Shown piece by piece: positions 17,282 to 27,103 of a DNA stretch of 64,000 nucleotides (within the stretch, counting starts at the first letter, position 1; each line of letters begins with the position of its first letter). The translations under genes and the position numbers were made by a program. Under the pieces are notes generated by a model, which was not told the origin of the DNA, made no database searches, and was given only the letters and a program-made list of their open reading frames with translations. The stretch comes from an uncultured Eubacteriales bacterium (GTDB lineage Bacteria; Bacillota; Clostridia; Oscillospirales; CAG-272): positions 1-64,000 of the forward strand of contig CAKRZE010000009.1 in the NCBI GenBank assembly GCA_934432725.1. The letters run 5' to 3'.

Positions 17282-20200
17282 ATGCAGTATCAGAAAATCA
17301 GCCGACCGCAAAAGGAGTCTGCACCGCGCATGCCCGAACGTGTCCTTCCGGAGGTTCCGGATCGCGGGCAGAGCGCTTACACCGGACTTTATGACCCCGC
17401 AAGAGAGCACGATGCCTGCGGAATCGGCGCGGTGGTCAACATCCGCGGAAACAAAAGCCATCAGGTGCTTGACGATGCACTGCACATTGTGGAAAAGCTG
17501 GAGCACCGTGCCGGCAAGGATGCCTCCGGCGAGACGGGCGACGGCGTGGGCATTTTGCTGCAGATCTCCCATCGGTTTTTCTCCAAAGCGGCGGAAGCCG
17601 TCGGCATTGCGCTCGGAGAAGAGGGAGACTTCGGCGTCGGCATGTTCTTTTTCCCGCCGGACACCCTTGCGCGCATGCAGGCGCAGAAAATGTTTGAACT
17701 GATTGCCGAAAAGGAGGGTGTTCCCTTTCTCGGCTGGCGCGAGGTCCCCGTATGTCCGGAAATCCTCGGCAGCCGCGCCCGCGGCTGCATGCCGCATATC
17801 ATGCAGTGCTTTCTTGCGCGACCCGCAAAAACGCCGCGCGGACTTCCCTTTGACCGGAGGCTTTACGTTGTAAGACGGGTATTCGAGCAGTCAAACGACA
17901 ACACCTATGTGGCATCCCTTTCCTCCCGGACCGTGGTGTATAAGGGCATGTTTCTGGTTTCCCAGCTGCGGCGCTTTTACCCGGACCTGCAAAGTGAGGA
18001 CTATGTCAGTGCCATCGCCATGGTGCATTCCCGCTTTTCCACAAATACCACCCCGAGCTGGGAGCGCGCGCATCCGAACCGTCTGATTCTGCACAACGGC
18101 GAAATCAACACCATCCGAGGCAATGCGGACCGCATGTTCGCAAGGGAGGAAACCATGTCCTCCCCCATCATGCAGGACGATATGGACAAGATTCTGCCGG
18201 TCATCAATATTGCCGGCTCCGATTCCGCTATGCTGGACAACACTCTGGAGTTTCTGGTCATGAACGGAATCGAGCTGCCCCTTGCCGTCATGATGACAAT
18301 CCCGGAGGCATGGCGGAATGACCAGAATATCAGCCGCTCCAAACGCGACCTCTACCATTATTATGCTACCATGATGGAGCCGTGGGACGGTCCTGCCGCT
18401 ATCTTCTTCTCCGACGGCGTTCTGGCAGGTGCCGTTCTGGACCGGAACGGGCTTCGCCCTTCCCGGTATTATATCACCGATGAAGGAACGCTGATTCTTT
18501 CCTCCGAGGTCGGCGTTCTGGATATCGCGCCGGAAAAAATCGTGAAAAAGGCACGTCTGGAGCCCGGAAAAATGCTTTTAATCGATACAGGCGCCGGAAG
18601 GATCATATCTGACGAGGAATGCAAGGAAAGCTATGCAGCACGCAGTCCCTACGGCGAGTGGCTGGACCGCTATCTGGTTCACCTGAGTGATCTTGCGATT
18701 CCGAACAAAAAGGTGCCCTCCTGCACGCAGAAGGAGCGCGACCGGCTGTATAAGGCATTCGGCTATACCTATGAGGATATCCGCTCTGCGATTATTCCGA
18801 TGGCAAAAAACAGTACGGAGCAGATTGCCTCCATGGGAGCAGATATTCCGCTTGCCGTGCTGTCGGAAGCTCATCCGCCGCTCTTTTGCTATTTCAAGCA
18901 GCAGTTTGCACAGGTGACGAACCCTCCGATCGATTCTCTGCGGGAGGAAATCGTAACAGATACCACGGTTTACGTCGGCAGCGACGGAAATCTTCTTGAG
19001 GAGCGTCCGGAAAACTGCACGGTGCTTGAAATCCGCAATCCGATCCTGACAAGCATCGATCTGCTGAAAATCAAGGAAATGAAGCGCCCCGGCTTCCGTG
19101 TAGAGACCGTTTCCCTGCTCTATTATAAAAACACCTCCCTTGCAAAGGCAATCGACCGCATGTTTGTCAGCTGCGACCGCGCCTACCGCAGCGGCGCCAA
19201 TATCATCATCCTGTCGGACCGCGGCGTCGATGAAAACCATGTCGCCATTCCCTCGCTGCTTGCCGTTTCCGCAATGGAGCAGTATCTGATCCGCACCAAA
19301 AAGCGCACGGCAGTTTCCATCATTCTGGAGAGTGCGGAGCCGCGTGATGTACATCATTTTGCAACGCTGCTCGGGTACGGTGCGCGCGCAGTCAACCCGT
19401 ATCTCGCGCATGAGTGCATCGAAGAGGTCATTGCGCGGAACATGCTGGACAAGGACCCCTACACCGCAATCCGGGACTATAACCGCGCTATTCTGAGCGG
19501 AATTGTGAAGATTGCAGCCAAAATGGGCATCTCCACACTGCAATCCTATCAGTCCGCGCAGATTTTCGAGGCGGTCGGCGTCAGCCGGGAGGTAATCGAT
19601 CACTATTTCACCAATACCGTCAGCAAGGTCGGCGGCATCAGCCTGAAGGATATTGAAAACGATGTGGAATGGCGGCACAGCCACGCCTTTGACCCGCTCG
19701 GTCTCGGCGTGGACACCACGCTGGACTCGGTAGGCAGACATAAGCTCCGCAGCGGGACCGATACGGAGGATCACCTCTACAATCCGGAAACCATCATCGC
19801 CCTGCGGGAAGCAACGCAAACCGGCAGCTACAGCCGCTTTAAGGAATATACCGCCATGGTGGACGATGAAAGACGTCCGCATACGCTGCGCGGACTCCTC
19901 GGTCTGCGCTGGGCGGAAAACGGCGGCATCCCGCCGGAGGAGGTCGAACCGGTCACTGAAATCGTAAAGCGCTTCAAAACGGGCGCCATGTCCTACGGCT
20001 CCATTTCACAGGAAGCGCATGAGTGCATGGCAATCGCCATGAACCGTCTCGGCGGAAAATCAAACTCCGGCGAGGGCGGCGAAATGCCGGAACGGCTCGG
20101 CACCGAACGCGGAAGCGCAATCAAGCAGGTTGCATCCGGAAGATTCGGCGTCACCAGCGAATATCTGGTCAGCGCAAAGGAGATCCAGATCAAAATGGCG

Positions 20201-21886
20201 CAGGGTGCAAAGCCCGGAGAGGGCGGGCATCTGCCCGGCAAAAAGGTCTATCCGTGGATTGCAAAAACGCGCCACTCCACCCCGGGCGTCTCCCTGATTT
20301 CCCCGCCGCCGCACCATGACATCTACTCCATCGAGGACCTTGCGCAGCTCATTTTCGACCTGAAAAATGCCAATCGGGAGGCAAGAATCTCTGTCAAGCT
20401 CGTCTCGGAGGCAGGTGTCGGCACCATTGCGGCGGGGGTTGCCAAGGCAGGTGCGCAGGTGGTTCTCATCTCCGGCTATGACGGCGGAACCGGAGCGGCT
20501 CCCGCCTCCTCCATTCACAATGCCGGACTTCCCTGGGAGCTTGGCGTTGCGGAGGCGCATAAGACGCTGATCCGGGAGGGACTCCGCTCCCGCATTGTGC
20601 TGGAAACCGACGGAAAGCTGATGAGCGGCAGAGATGTCGCCATTGCCGCCATGCTCGGCGCGGAGGAATTCGGCTTTGCGACGGCTCCGCTGGTCACAAT
20701 GGGCTGCGTCATGATGCGCGTCTGCAATCTGGACACCTGTCCTGTCGGCGTGGCAACACAGAACCCCGCGCTCCGGTGCCGCTTCCGCGGAAAGCCGGAA
20801 TATGTGATGAACTTCATGAACTACATTGCCGAGGAGCTTCGCGAGATTATGGCAAAGCTCGGCATCCGGACCGTGAACGAGCTGGTCGGACGCTCTGACC
20901 TCCTGTACGTCAGAGAAAAGCCGGACAGCAAGGCATCCTCCGTCAGTCTCTCCTGTCTGCTGTCCCAGAAGCCGGGCGCAGAGGCAATGCATTTTGAGCC
21001 GGATAAGGTCTATGATTTTCATCTGGAAAATACGCTGGACGAAAGCGTTCTGCTGAAAAAATTCGCGTCCTCTCTGAAAACCGGAAAGCCGCAGACCGTT
21101 TCACTTTCCGTTTCCAGCACAAACCGGACGCTCGGAACCATTCTCGGCTCCGAAATCACCCGCCGGTTCGGACAATCGCTGCCGGACGATACCTTTACCG
21201 TCCTCTGCCGCGGAGGAGGCGGACAATCCTTCGGTTCCTTCATCCCGAAGGGGATGACGATGCGGCTTATCGGCGATTCCAACGACCATTTCGGAAAGGG
21301 ACTGTCCGGCGGACGCCTGATTGTCTCTCCTCCGGAAAACAGTGCGTTCCGGGCAGAGGATAACATCATTGTCGGCAATGTGGCGCTGTACGGTGCAACG
21401 GCAGGCGAGGCTTATATAAACGGCATCGCCGGAGAGCGCTTCTGCGTCAGAAATTCCGGAGCCTATGCCGTGGCAGAGGGCTGCGGAGATCACGGCTGTG
21501 AATACATGACGGGCGGCAGAGTCGTCATTCTCGGTCCGACCGGCAAGAACTTCGCCGCCGGAATGAGCGGAGGCGTTGCCTATGTTCTGGATCCAAGACA
21601 CGATTTTTATCTGCATCTGAACAAAAAAATGGTCTCCATGACCGAGGTATCGGAGCCGCACGACATTGCCGAGCTGAAGGAAATGATCGCAAAGCACCGA
21701 AAGGAAACCGGTTCGGCGCTTGCCGCAAGAATCCTTGCGGATTTTGACCGATATCTGCCCTATTTCAAAAAGATCATCCCGAACGATTACAGCCGTATGC
21801 TGATGCTGATCGGTCAGTCCGAGGAAAAGGGACTGACGCGCGAGCAGGCGGAAATCGATGCATTCTATGCCATGCAGAACACCTGA
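17282..21886 (+). CDS. gltB: Glutamate synthase (NADPH), large subunit
   Basis: This 1534-residue protein transfers the glutamine amide to 2-oxoglutarate. It starts with a propeptide of about 45 residues before the catalytic cysteine in EHDACGIGAV (class II glutaminase). Next come the central domain, the FMN synthase domain with GYDGGTGAAPASS, the 3Fe-4S cysteines in CVMMRVCNLDTCPVGVATQ, and the C-terminal GXGXG helix region. Length matches the family. ATG at 17282 follows AAAGGA; the longer frame is not supported. It works with GltD, whose gene starts 81 bases downstream. Confidence 0.96.
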   Translation: MQYQKISRPQKESAPRMPERVLPEVPDRGQSAYTGLYDPAREHDACGIGAVVNIRGNKSHQVLDDALHIVEKLEHRAGKDASGETGDGVGILLQISHRFFSKAAEAVGIALGEEGDFGVGMFFFPPDTLARMQAQKMFELIAEKEGVPFLGWREVPVCPEILGSRARGCMPHIMQCFLARPAKTPRGLPFDRRLYVVRRVFEQSNDNTYVASLSSRTVVYKGMFLVSQLRRFYPDLQSEDYVSAIAMVHSRFSTNTTPSWERAHPNRLILHNGEINTIRGNADRMFAREETMSSPIMQDDMDKILPVINIAGSDSAMLDNTLEFLVMNGIELPLAVMMTIPEAWRNDQNISRSKRDLYHYYATMMEPWDGPAAIFFSDGVLAGAVLDRNGLRPSRYYITDEGTLILSSEVGVLDIAPEKIVKKARLEPGKMLLIDTGAGRIISDEECKESYAARSPYGEWLDRYLVHLSDLAIPNKKVPSCTQKERDRLYKAFGYTYEDIRSAIIPMAKNSTEQIASMGADIPLAVLSEAHPPLFCYFKQQFAQVTNPPIDSLREEIVTDTTVYVGSDGNLLEERPENCTVLEIRNPILTSIDLLKIKEMKRPGFRVETVSLLYYKNTSLAKAIDRMFVSCDRAYRSGANIIILSDRGVDENHVAIPSLLAVSAMEQYLIRTKKRTAVSIILESAEPRDVHHFATLLGYGARAVNPYLAHECIEEVIARNMLDKDPYTAIRDYNRAILSGIVKIAAKMGISTLQSYQSAQIFEAVGVSREVIDHYFTNTVSKVGGISLKDIENDVEWRHSHAFDPLGLGVDTTLDSVGRHKLRSGTDTEDHLYNPETIIALREATQTGSYSRFKEYTAMVDDERRPHTLRGLLGLRWAENGGIPPEEVEPVTEIVKRFKTGAMSYGSISQEAHECMAIAMNRLGGKSNSGEGGEMPERLGTERGSAIKQVASGRFGVTSEYLVSAKEIQIKMAQGAKPGEGGHLPGKKVYPWIAKTRHSTPGVSLISPPPHHDIYSIEDLAQLIFDLKNANREARISVKLVSEAGVGTIAAGVAKAGAQVVLISGYDGGTGAAPASSIHNAGLPWELGVAEAHKTLIREGLRSRIVLETDGKLMSGRDVAIAAMLGAEEFGFATAPLVTMGCVMMRVCNLDTCPVGVATQNPALRCRFRGKPEYVMNFMNYIAEELREIMAKLGIRTVNELVGRSDLLYVREKPDSKASSVSLSCLLSQKPGAEAMHFEPDKVYDFHLENTLDESVLLKKFASSLKTGKPQTVSLSVSSTNRTLGTILGSEITRRFGQSLPDDTFTVLCRGGGGQSFGSFIPKGMTMRLIGDSNDHFGKGLSGGRLIVSPPENSAFRAEDNIIVGNVALYGATAGEAYINGIAGERFCVRNSGAYAVAEGCGDHGCEYMTGGRVVILGPTGKNFAAGMSGGVAYVLDPRHDFYLHLNKKMVSMTEVSEPHDIAELKEMIAKHRKETGSALAARILADFDRYLPYFKKIIPNDYSRMLMLIGQSEEKGLTREQAEIDAFYAMQNT

Positions 21887-21967
21887 AACGAACGGCATTC
21901 CGAACGTACCCGATTGTGTACCTCGGCATTCCGGTCCGTCATCCAAGGAAAGGACGGTATCCGTCAA

Positions 21968-23455
21968 ATGGGAAAACCGACAGGATTTCTTGAATATCAA
22001 AGACAAAACAAGCCCGCACTCAAGCCGGAGGAGCGCATCAAAGGCTTCTCTGAATTTCACCCGGAGCTTGATCCGGAAGAGCGGCAGAAGCAGGGCGCAC
22101 GCTGCATGAACTGCGGCGTCCCCTTCTGCCAGTCCGGCATGACGCTCGGCGGCATGGTCTCCGGCTGTCCCCTGCACAATCTGATTCCGGAATGGAACGA
22201 TGAGGTGTACGCCGGAAACTGGGAGCATGCGCTCGACCGTCTGTACAAAACCAACAATTTCCCGGAATTCACCGGTCGGGTCTGCCCTGCGCTCTGCGAA
22301 GCCGCCTGCACCTGCGGTATGAACGGGGACCCGGTCACTGTGCGGGAAAACGAGCTTGCAATCATTGAGCACGGCTTTTCGGAGGGGTATATCAAGCCGA
22401 GAATTCCCGGGGTCCGCTCCGGAAAGCGGGTTGCTGTCGTCGGCTCCGGTCCGGCAGGGCTGGCGGCTGCGGACTGCCTGAACCGGCGCGGACACAGCGT
22501 CTGGATTTATGAAAAAGAAGACCGTCCGGGCGGTCTTCTGATGTACGGCATTCCGAATATGAAGCTGGACAAGCAGATCGTCATGCGCAGGATCGATCTG
22601 ATGAAGGAGGAAGGAATCACCTTCTTCACCGGAACCGATGTCGGAAAAGATATCACAGCCAAGGAGCTGACAGACAGCTATGACGCCGTCATTCTCGCCT
22701 GCGGCGCAAAAAATCCGCGTGATATTCATGTGCCGGGCAGAGATGCTGCGGGAATTTACTTCGCAGTGGATTTTCTTTCCTCCACAACACGCAGCCTTCT
22801 GCAAAACGGTCTGACGGAGGGAAGCTTCCTTTCCGCAAAGGGCAAACACGTTGTCATCATCGGCGGAGGCGATACGGGCAACGACTGTGTCGGAACCTGT
22901 CTGCGGCACGGCTGTGCCTCGGTCACACAGCTGGAGATTATGCCGAAGGCGCCGGATACCCGGCTCCCCTCCAATCCATGGCCTCAGTGGCCGCGCGTCT
23001 GCAAAACGGACTACGGTCAGGAGGAAGCCATTGCCGTTTTCGGACATGATCCGCGGTGCTATCAGACGACCGTGAAGGAATGCATCAAAAACGACTCCGG
23101 CGCACTTGTCGCCATCACCACGGTCCGGACGGAAATGAAGCGTGATCCCGCGACCGGGAAAAGCATCCTTTCCGAAATTCCCGGCACGGAGGAAACGCTT
23201 CCGTGCGAGCTTCTTTTGATTGCGGCAGGCTTTACGGGATGCATGCCATACATTCCGGAAGCATTCGACGTTGCCAGAAGCGAGCGCGGAACCGTGCGCA
23301 CACCGGAGGGCTCTTTCCGGACGGATCGCGAAAAGATTTTTGCCATAGGGGATATGCGCCGCGGACAGTCGCTGGTTGTCTGGGCAATCGCCGAAGGAAG
23401 GGCAAGCGCGCGGGAGGTTGACCGATACCTGATGGGATATACCAACATGGTGTAA
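21968..23455 (+). CDS. gltD: Glutamate synthase, small subunit
   Basis: This 495-residue FAD/NADPH subunit passes electrons to GltB. The N-terminus holds the 4Fe-4S cysteines (RCMNCGVPFC and RVCPALCEAACTCG). Two dinucleotide folds follow: VAVVGSGPAGLAAAD for FAD and HVVIIGGGDTGNDCVG for NADPH. The start MGKPTGFLEY is typical for the family; AAGGAAAGGA lies about 13 bases upstream, slightly far. It ends the nitrogen run, and a strong terminator follows at 23536. Confidence 0.95.
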   Translation: MGKPTGFLEYQRQNKPALKPEERIKGFSEFHPELDPEERQKQGARCMNCGVPFCQSGMTLGGMVSGCPLHNLIPEWNDEVYAGNWEHALDRLYKTNNFPEFTGRVCPALCEAACTCGMNGDPVTVRENELAIIEHGFSEGYIKPRIPGVRSGKRVAVVGSGPAGLAAADCLNRRGHSVWIYEKEDRPGGLLMYGIPNMKLDKQIVMRRIDLMKEEGITFFTGTDVGKDITAKELTDSYDAVILACGAKNPRDIHVPGRDAAGIYFAVDFLSSTTRSLLQNGLTEGSFLSAKGKHVVIIGGGDTGNDCVGTCLRHGCASVTQLEIMPKAPDTRLPSNPWPQWPRVCKTDYGQEEAIAVFGHDPRCYQTTVKECIKNDSGALVAITTVRTEMKRDPATGKSILSEIPGTEETLPCELLLIAAGFTGCMPYIPEAFDVARSERGTVRTPEGSFRTDREKIFAIGDMRRGQSLVVWAIAEGRASAREVDRYLMGYTNMV

Positions 23456-23535
23456 TGGTGTAGGTGTAAAGGAAAGATATTTTTTCCGGTGCCAAGCCAA
23501 ACGGCGCCACTCCGCGCCGCGTTTGGCGCTTATGA

Positions 23536-23576
23536 GCCTCCGCTTCTCCCGTACAGGGAGAAGCGGAGGCTTTGTC
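23536..23576 (+). terminator. Terminator after gltD
   Basis: A perfect 15-bp stem from GCCTCCGCTTCTCC to its complement around the loop gtaca, followed by TTTGT. A second GC-rich imperfect hairpin lies just before it (about 23499-23530). Confidence 0.85.
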
Positions 23577-23580
23577 TGTC

Positions 23581-23602
23581 AAAATCCCGATCGGATTTTT
23601 TC
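23581..23602. terminator. Hairpin between converging gltD and spoIIIAG
   Basis: AAAATCC-CGATC-GGATTTT with six T on the plus strand and four on the minus strand. It may terminate in both directions. Confidence 0.55.
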
Positions 23603-23704
23603 GTTTACCGGCGGTGGCGATTATGCTTCCGCCGGCGTTTTATCACATCAGAAGTCTCTCCCCCGCAGCGTTTCCCCGTTTAAACAAAAGCGCATCCGCC
23701 CCGC

Positions 23705-24199
23705 TCATCCGCCCACGAATACGCGGTTGCTCGGCAGATCGAACAGCGAACAAAGCAGCCGGATGATCCGTTCCTGCACCGCCGCATTGCTCCCGCCCTT
23801 GCAGACCACTGCAATCCCGCGCACCCTCGGATATATTTCCTTCAGCAAAACCGTCTTGTCGTCCCCTCCGTCGTCAATCACCACATAACTCTTCTGTTCT
23901 CCGTTCTGATCCTGTGCGAATACATATTCACTCCCGGATTCAAACGTCACCATCACGGAAATATCGGAAACCCCCTCCAAACCGCTCAAAAGTCCCCGGA
24001 TTTTTCCCTCCAGCTCCTTCTCATATGCCTCCAGCGCCTTGCTGTGAACCGATACCTCCTCCGTTTCGACCGCCTTGCTGTCCCGTCCGCCGCCGCTTTC
24101 TGCGCTGCCCCAAAGAATCAAGCCGAGTCCTGCGGCAATTCCCGCCACAAGAAGCCAGAAATTTCCGGTTTTAAAGAAGGCACGCCCTTCATTCTTCAT
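23705..24199 (-). CDS. spoIIIAG: Stage III sporulation protein AG
   Basis: This 164-residue protein has one transmembrane helix (FWLLVAGIAAGLGLILWG) and an outside domain with the ring-building fold of SpoIIIAG: VSDISVMVTFESGSEYVFAQD and YPRVRGIAVVCKGGSNAAVQERIIRLLCSLFDLPSNRVFV. In sporulating cells it forms part of the SpoIIIA channel between mother cell and forespore. I prefer the ATG at 24199 because GAGGGGA then has good spacing. It overlaps the end of spoIIIAF. It is the last gene of the cluster; no spoIIIAH follows. Confidence 0.9.
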   Translation of the reverse strand: MKNEGRAFFKTGNFWLLVAGIAAGLGLILWGSAESGGGRDSKAVETEEVSVHSKALEAYEKELEGKIRGLLSGLEGVSDISVMVTFESGSEYVFAQDQNGEQKSYVVIDDGGDDKTVLLKEIYPRVRGIAVVCKGGSNAAVQERIIRLLCSLFDLPSNRVFVGG

Positions 24200-24707
24200 T
24201 GCCATTCCCCTCTCTGTCTGCCGCAGACACCGTCACGCTGCACATAAACATCTTCTCCAGCTCCTCCCGGATGGTTCCGGCAGTTTCTCCGTCCACCCCC
24301 GACAGCCTCACCTGCGCCTTTTTCACCCGTACAGAGGAGGGGTCGGACGTATCAAGCTCCGCTACCACCTTCACCTGCTCCGGCAAAAGCCCGTGCGCCG
24401 CGCAGACGCCCTCCTCAGCCTCACGCAGCATGCGCTCCGCTGCGGAATCAATATACATGGAAACCGCATCCCACGCGGTTTCATCCTCCTGCCCCGCATG
24501 TCCTTCAAGTCCCGCGATCCATTCCGGAACGGAGGCAAGAACCCGCTTTACGGGGGCAAGCAGCACGCAGCACACCGCAAGTCCCGTCAGAAAATCAACC
24601 CATCGCCGCATCCCCTCCCGTTCCTTTCCGGGGCACAGGATTCCGACCATCCCCGCCGAAACGGAAATCAAGGCAAGTGCATAAATATAAGATTTCAAAC
24701 CGCTCAT
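24189..24707 (-). CDS. spoIIIAF: Stage III sporulation protein AF
   Basis: This 172-residue membrane protein has two N-terminal transmembrane helices (IYALALISVSAGMVGIL and WVDFLTGLAVCCVLLAPV) flanking GKEREGMRRWVDF, which is typical of SpoIIIAF, and a C-terminal soluble domain of the ring-building type. It is part of the SpoIIIA complex. ATG at 24707 follows TGAGGTG, which overlaps the stop of spoIIIAE, so the two are translationally coupled. Confidence 0.88.
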   Translation of the reverse strand: MSGLKSYIYALALISVSAGMVGILCPGKEREGMRRWVDFLTGLAVCCVLLAPVKRVLASVPEWIAGLEGHAGQEDETAWDAVSMYIDSAAERMLREAEEGVCAAHGLLPEQVKVVAELDTSDPSSVRVKKAQVRLSGVDGETAGTIREELEKMFMCSVTVSAADREGNGNEE

Positions 24708-24714
24708 AGACACC

Positions 24715-25869
24715 TCATGCGGCAGCCACGCCAGCCCGGATAAACAATGTCAGTGTAAACAGCATCGTCAGCGTACAGGCGAGCAAAAGCGCCCCGGCAA
24801 GATCAAGAATTCCGCCGATTTCCCCGATAAATTCAGCCTCCGGCTGACAGTTCATCGCCCTTGCGGCGCCGCCCGCAATCCAAAGGCTGCATTTGAACAA
24901 AATCAGCGACAGAAAGGGCTTGACAGCCAAAACGATCACCGAAACCGCTGCAACCGATCCCACCGTGGATTTCAGATAAGAAATACTGCCGATCACGCTT
25001 CGCACGGTCTCCCCCGCTGTTCCGCCGATCAGAGGAACAAAGCTGTTAACCGCAAACCGCACCGTCCGCGCCAGAACCGTATCGGCACTCTGCATAATGG
25101 TATTCTGGTATGCCAGAACCGTACCGAGCATCATCACAAGAAATACCAGCAATATGCTGAAGATTCGCTTGACCGCATTCATCACCCCGGTCAGCCGCAC
25201 GGAAAGTCCCGTGTGAGAAACCAGCGCCATCCCGAAGCAGACCTGCATCATCGGATACAAGCCGTCCGAGCCGATGGCTTCAATCAATTCCAGAAAAGCG
25301 AAGAGCATTCCCTGCCCGGATGCCGCCGTAGAAATATTTCCGCCAGCCATATAAATTGCCGACATCACCGGCGCCATCGCACGCATAAACACCGTGACAG
25401 AGGTGAGCGCCTCGCTGACCGTCTCCCAGACCCCCGAGACCGTGCTGTACAGCGAAAGTGCCAGTGCAAGGGAGATCACCACGCGCATGCTCTCCGCTGT
25501 CTTTCCGGAAAAGCTCTCTCTGACCGCAGAAAGCACGGCGGCGATCACAACAATCCCCAAAAGAGAGGACAGTGCGCCGAGCGCCGGACGGTACAGCTTT
25601 TTCAGCTGGGCGCTGAGAAGACGCGCAAGATAGGACGCATTCAGAGAGGCTGCCAATTCCACCCCGTCTGCTTCTTCCCCCGCCTTCAGCTCGGTCAGTA
25701 CCCGTTCCGGCAGGGCTTCCCTTGCCTCCTCCGGCAGACTGTCATAAACGCTGCTGAGAATCGCAGACGGATCAAACGCGCAGACCGGACAGGCTCCTGC
25801 CAGAGCAAGCAACAAGACCAGCGCCGCGCATATGATAACACGCCGGCATTTTTTCCTTCCGTATCTCAT
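24715..25869 (-). CDS. spoIIIAE: Stage III sporulation protein AE
   Basis: This 384-residue polytopic membrane protein has a signal-like N-terminus (IICAALVLLLALAGACPVCAF), an outside stretch of about 70 residues, then several transmembrane helices typical of SpoIIIAE, including MAPVMSAIYMAGG and VNSFVPLIGGTAGETVRSV. SpoIIIAE belongs to the mother-cell membrane part of the channel complex. Two adjacent ATGs exist (25872, 25869); the second has better spacing from GGGG. A 130-base gap with a terminator-like hairpin separates it from spoIIIAD. Confidence 0.92.
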   Translation of the reverse strand: MRYGRKKCRRVIICAALVLLLALAGACPVCAFDPSAILSSVYDSLPEEAREALPERVLTELKAGEEADGVELAASLNASYLARLLSAQLKKLYRPALGALSSLLGIVVIAAVLSAVRESFSGKTAESMRVVISLALALSLYSTVSGVWETVSEALTSVTVFMRAMAPVMSAIYMAGGNISTAASGQGMLFAFLELIEAIGSDGLYPMMQVCFGMALVSHTGLSVRLTGVMNAVKRIFSILLVFLVMMLGTVLAYQNTIMQSADTVLARTVRFAVNSFVPLIGGTAGETVRSVIGSISYLKSTVGSVAAVSVIVLAVKPFLSLILFKCSLWIAGGAARAMNCQPEAEFIGEIGGILDLAGALLLACTLTMLFTLTLFIRAGVAAA

Positions 25870-25897
25870 CATTTCCCCGGCAATGCCGCTCCCTTTT

Positions 25898-25931
25898 CAA
25901 AAAACTCAGGCGTCCGTTTTTCGGAAACGCC
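25898..25931 (-). terminator. Terminator-like hairpin inside the spoIIIA cluster
   Basis: On the minus strand, GGCG-TT-TCCG-aaaaa-CGGA-CGCC is followed by TGAGTTTTTT, between spoIIIAD and spoIIIAE. It could reduce transcription of AE, AF and AG relative to AA-AD. Confidence 0.5.
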
Positions 25932-25999
25932 GATTTCATTCCCTGTGTGACCCTGCCGCCCGACCCGTCCCGGCGGCGCCCGGTCGATCCCTTCTGCCG

Positions 26000-26383
26000 T
26001 TATTTCATCAGACTGCCGGTCAGGGCAAGCAGCTCCTTCAAAAGCGGCAGACTCAGGATCAGAATTGCGATCTTTCCGGCAAGCTCCAGCCTGCCCGCAG
26101 TGGAAGCCTCCCCGGCATCGCGGCAGATATCCGCCGAAAACTCCACTGCCAGCGCAATCCCGAGGCAGCGGAGCAGCACACTGTGATACCGGAACACAGC
26201 CTCCTGCCCGAAGATTTCCTGCCATTCGCCGGTGTATTGCATAAGGACCTTCATTGCCTCTCCAAGCAAAAGAAGTCCGCCGCCGATGGAGAGAAATACC
26301 GCAAAAACCGGCTGCTCTTTTCTCAGAACCACAGCGGAGAATGCCGTCAGCACGGCAATTCCGCAAAGCCTTACAATATCCAT
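26000..26383 (-). CDS. spoIIIAD: Stage III sporulation protein AD
   Basis: This 127-residue membrane protein has three to four helices (MDIVRLCGIAVLTAFSAVVL, FAVFLSIGGGLLLL, and LELAGKIAILILSLPLL near the end), the size and pattern of SpoIIIAD. Its ATG directly follows the stop of spoIIIAC (TGAATG), so translation is coupled. Confidence 0.9.
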   Translation of the reverse strand: MDIVRLCGIAVLTAFSAVVLRKEQPVFAVFLSIGGGLLLLGEAMKVLMQYTGEWQEIFGQEAVFRYHSVLLRCLGIALAVEFSADICRDAGEASTAGRLELAGKIAILILSLPLLKELLALTGSLMK

Positions 26384-26578
26384 TCAGATTCCGAACAGCG
26401 ACCGTATCGTATTCAGCAGCGAGGATATCTCCCGGATCAGCACCAGAAGCACAACCACTACCCCCGCCACGGAAACAAGCATCGCCTGCTCCTCCCTCCC
26501 GGATTTGGTCAGGATCTGACACACCACGCTGACCAAAAGACCGACTCCGGCAATCTTCAATATGATGCCGACATCCAT
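26384..26578 (-). CDS. spoIIIAC: Stage III sporulation protein AC
   Basis: This 64-residue protein has two hydrophobic helices (IILKIAGVGLLVSVVCQIL and AMLVSVAGVVVVLLVLI), the standard length and layout of SpoIIIAC. GGAGG is 8 bases before the ATG. It lies 18 bases after spoIIIAB and abuts spoIIIAD. Confidence 0.9.
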   Translation of the reverse strand: MDVGIILKIAGVGLLVSVVCQILTKSGREEQAMLVSVAGVVVVLLVLIREISSLLNTIRSLFGI

Positions 26579-26596
26579 TCCGCATCCTCCGCATTT

Positions 26597-27076
26597 TTAT
26601 AAAAATAAGATCAAAAGCAGCGCCGCCCCGGCAAAGCTGACGGATGCACAGGTTTTCACCTGTCCGGACAGCGCTTTTTCCATGAGCGATATCCGCTCCT
26701 CCAGCCGTGCGAGATAAAAATCGCAGTGTCTGAGCTGCTCCTCACTGCCGCTTCTGCCGAGCCCGTCGGCAAACTCGGAAAGTATTTCAAAAAGCTCCCG
26801 ATCCGGAAATATGCTTTTCCCTGCCTCCCGAAGGGCATCCTTCAGCCCATGCTCCCGCAGCCTGCCGTCAAAGCAGCCCCGGTCAAACTCCAGCCGGCAG
26901 CGGCGGAATATTTCATCATAGGGCATGTTGAAGCCCGCCAGCTGCGCCCGGATATACCGGAGCAAAAGCACTGCCTTTTTCCCATTTTCCGCATTGGCAT
27001 ACAGTCCCCGCATCCGGCTCCAGCCGGCGAACAGGATGCTGGAGCAAAGCAGGACCAGTCCTGCCGTTTTAATCAT
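26597..27076 (-). CDS. spoIIIAB: Stage III sporulation protein AB
   Basis: This 159-residue protein has an N-terminal helix (AGLVLLCSSILFAGW), a helical middle containing LLRYIRAQLAGFNMPYDEIF, and a C-terminal hydrophobic helix (FAGAALLLILFL), matching SpoIIIAB, which is structurally related to type II secretion GspF. I prefer ATG at 27076: AGGAGG lies 12 bases upstream, whereas the longer GTG start would place that site inside the gene. It is 27 bases from spoIIIAA. Confidence 0.88.
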   Translation of the reverse strand: MIKTAGLVLLCSSILFAGWSRMRGLYANAENGKKAVLLLRYIRAQLAGFNMPYDEIFRRCRLEFDRGCFDGRLREHGLKDALREAGKSIFPDRELFEILSEFADGLGRSGSEEQLRHCDFYLARLEERISLMEKALSGQVKTCASVSFAGAALLLILFL

Positions 27077-27103
27077 ACGACCACCATGCCTCCTCACACA
27101 CCC

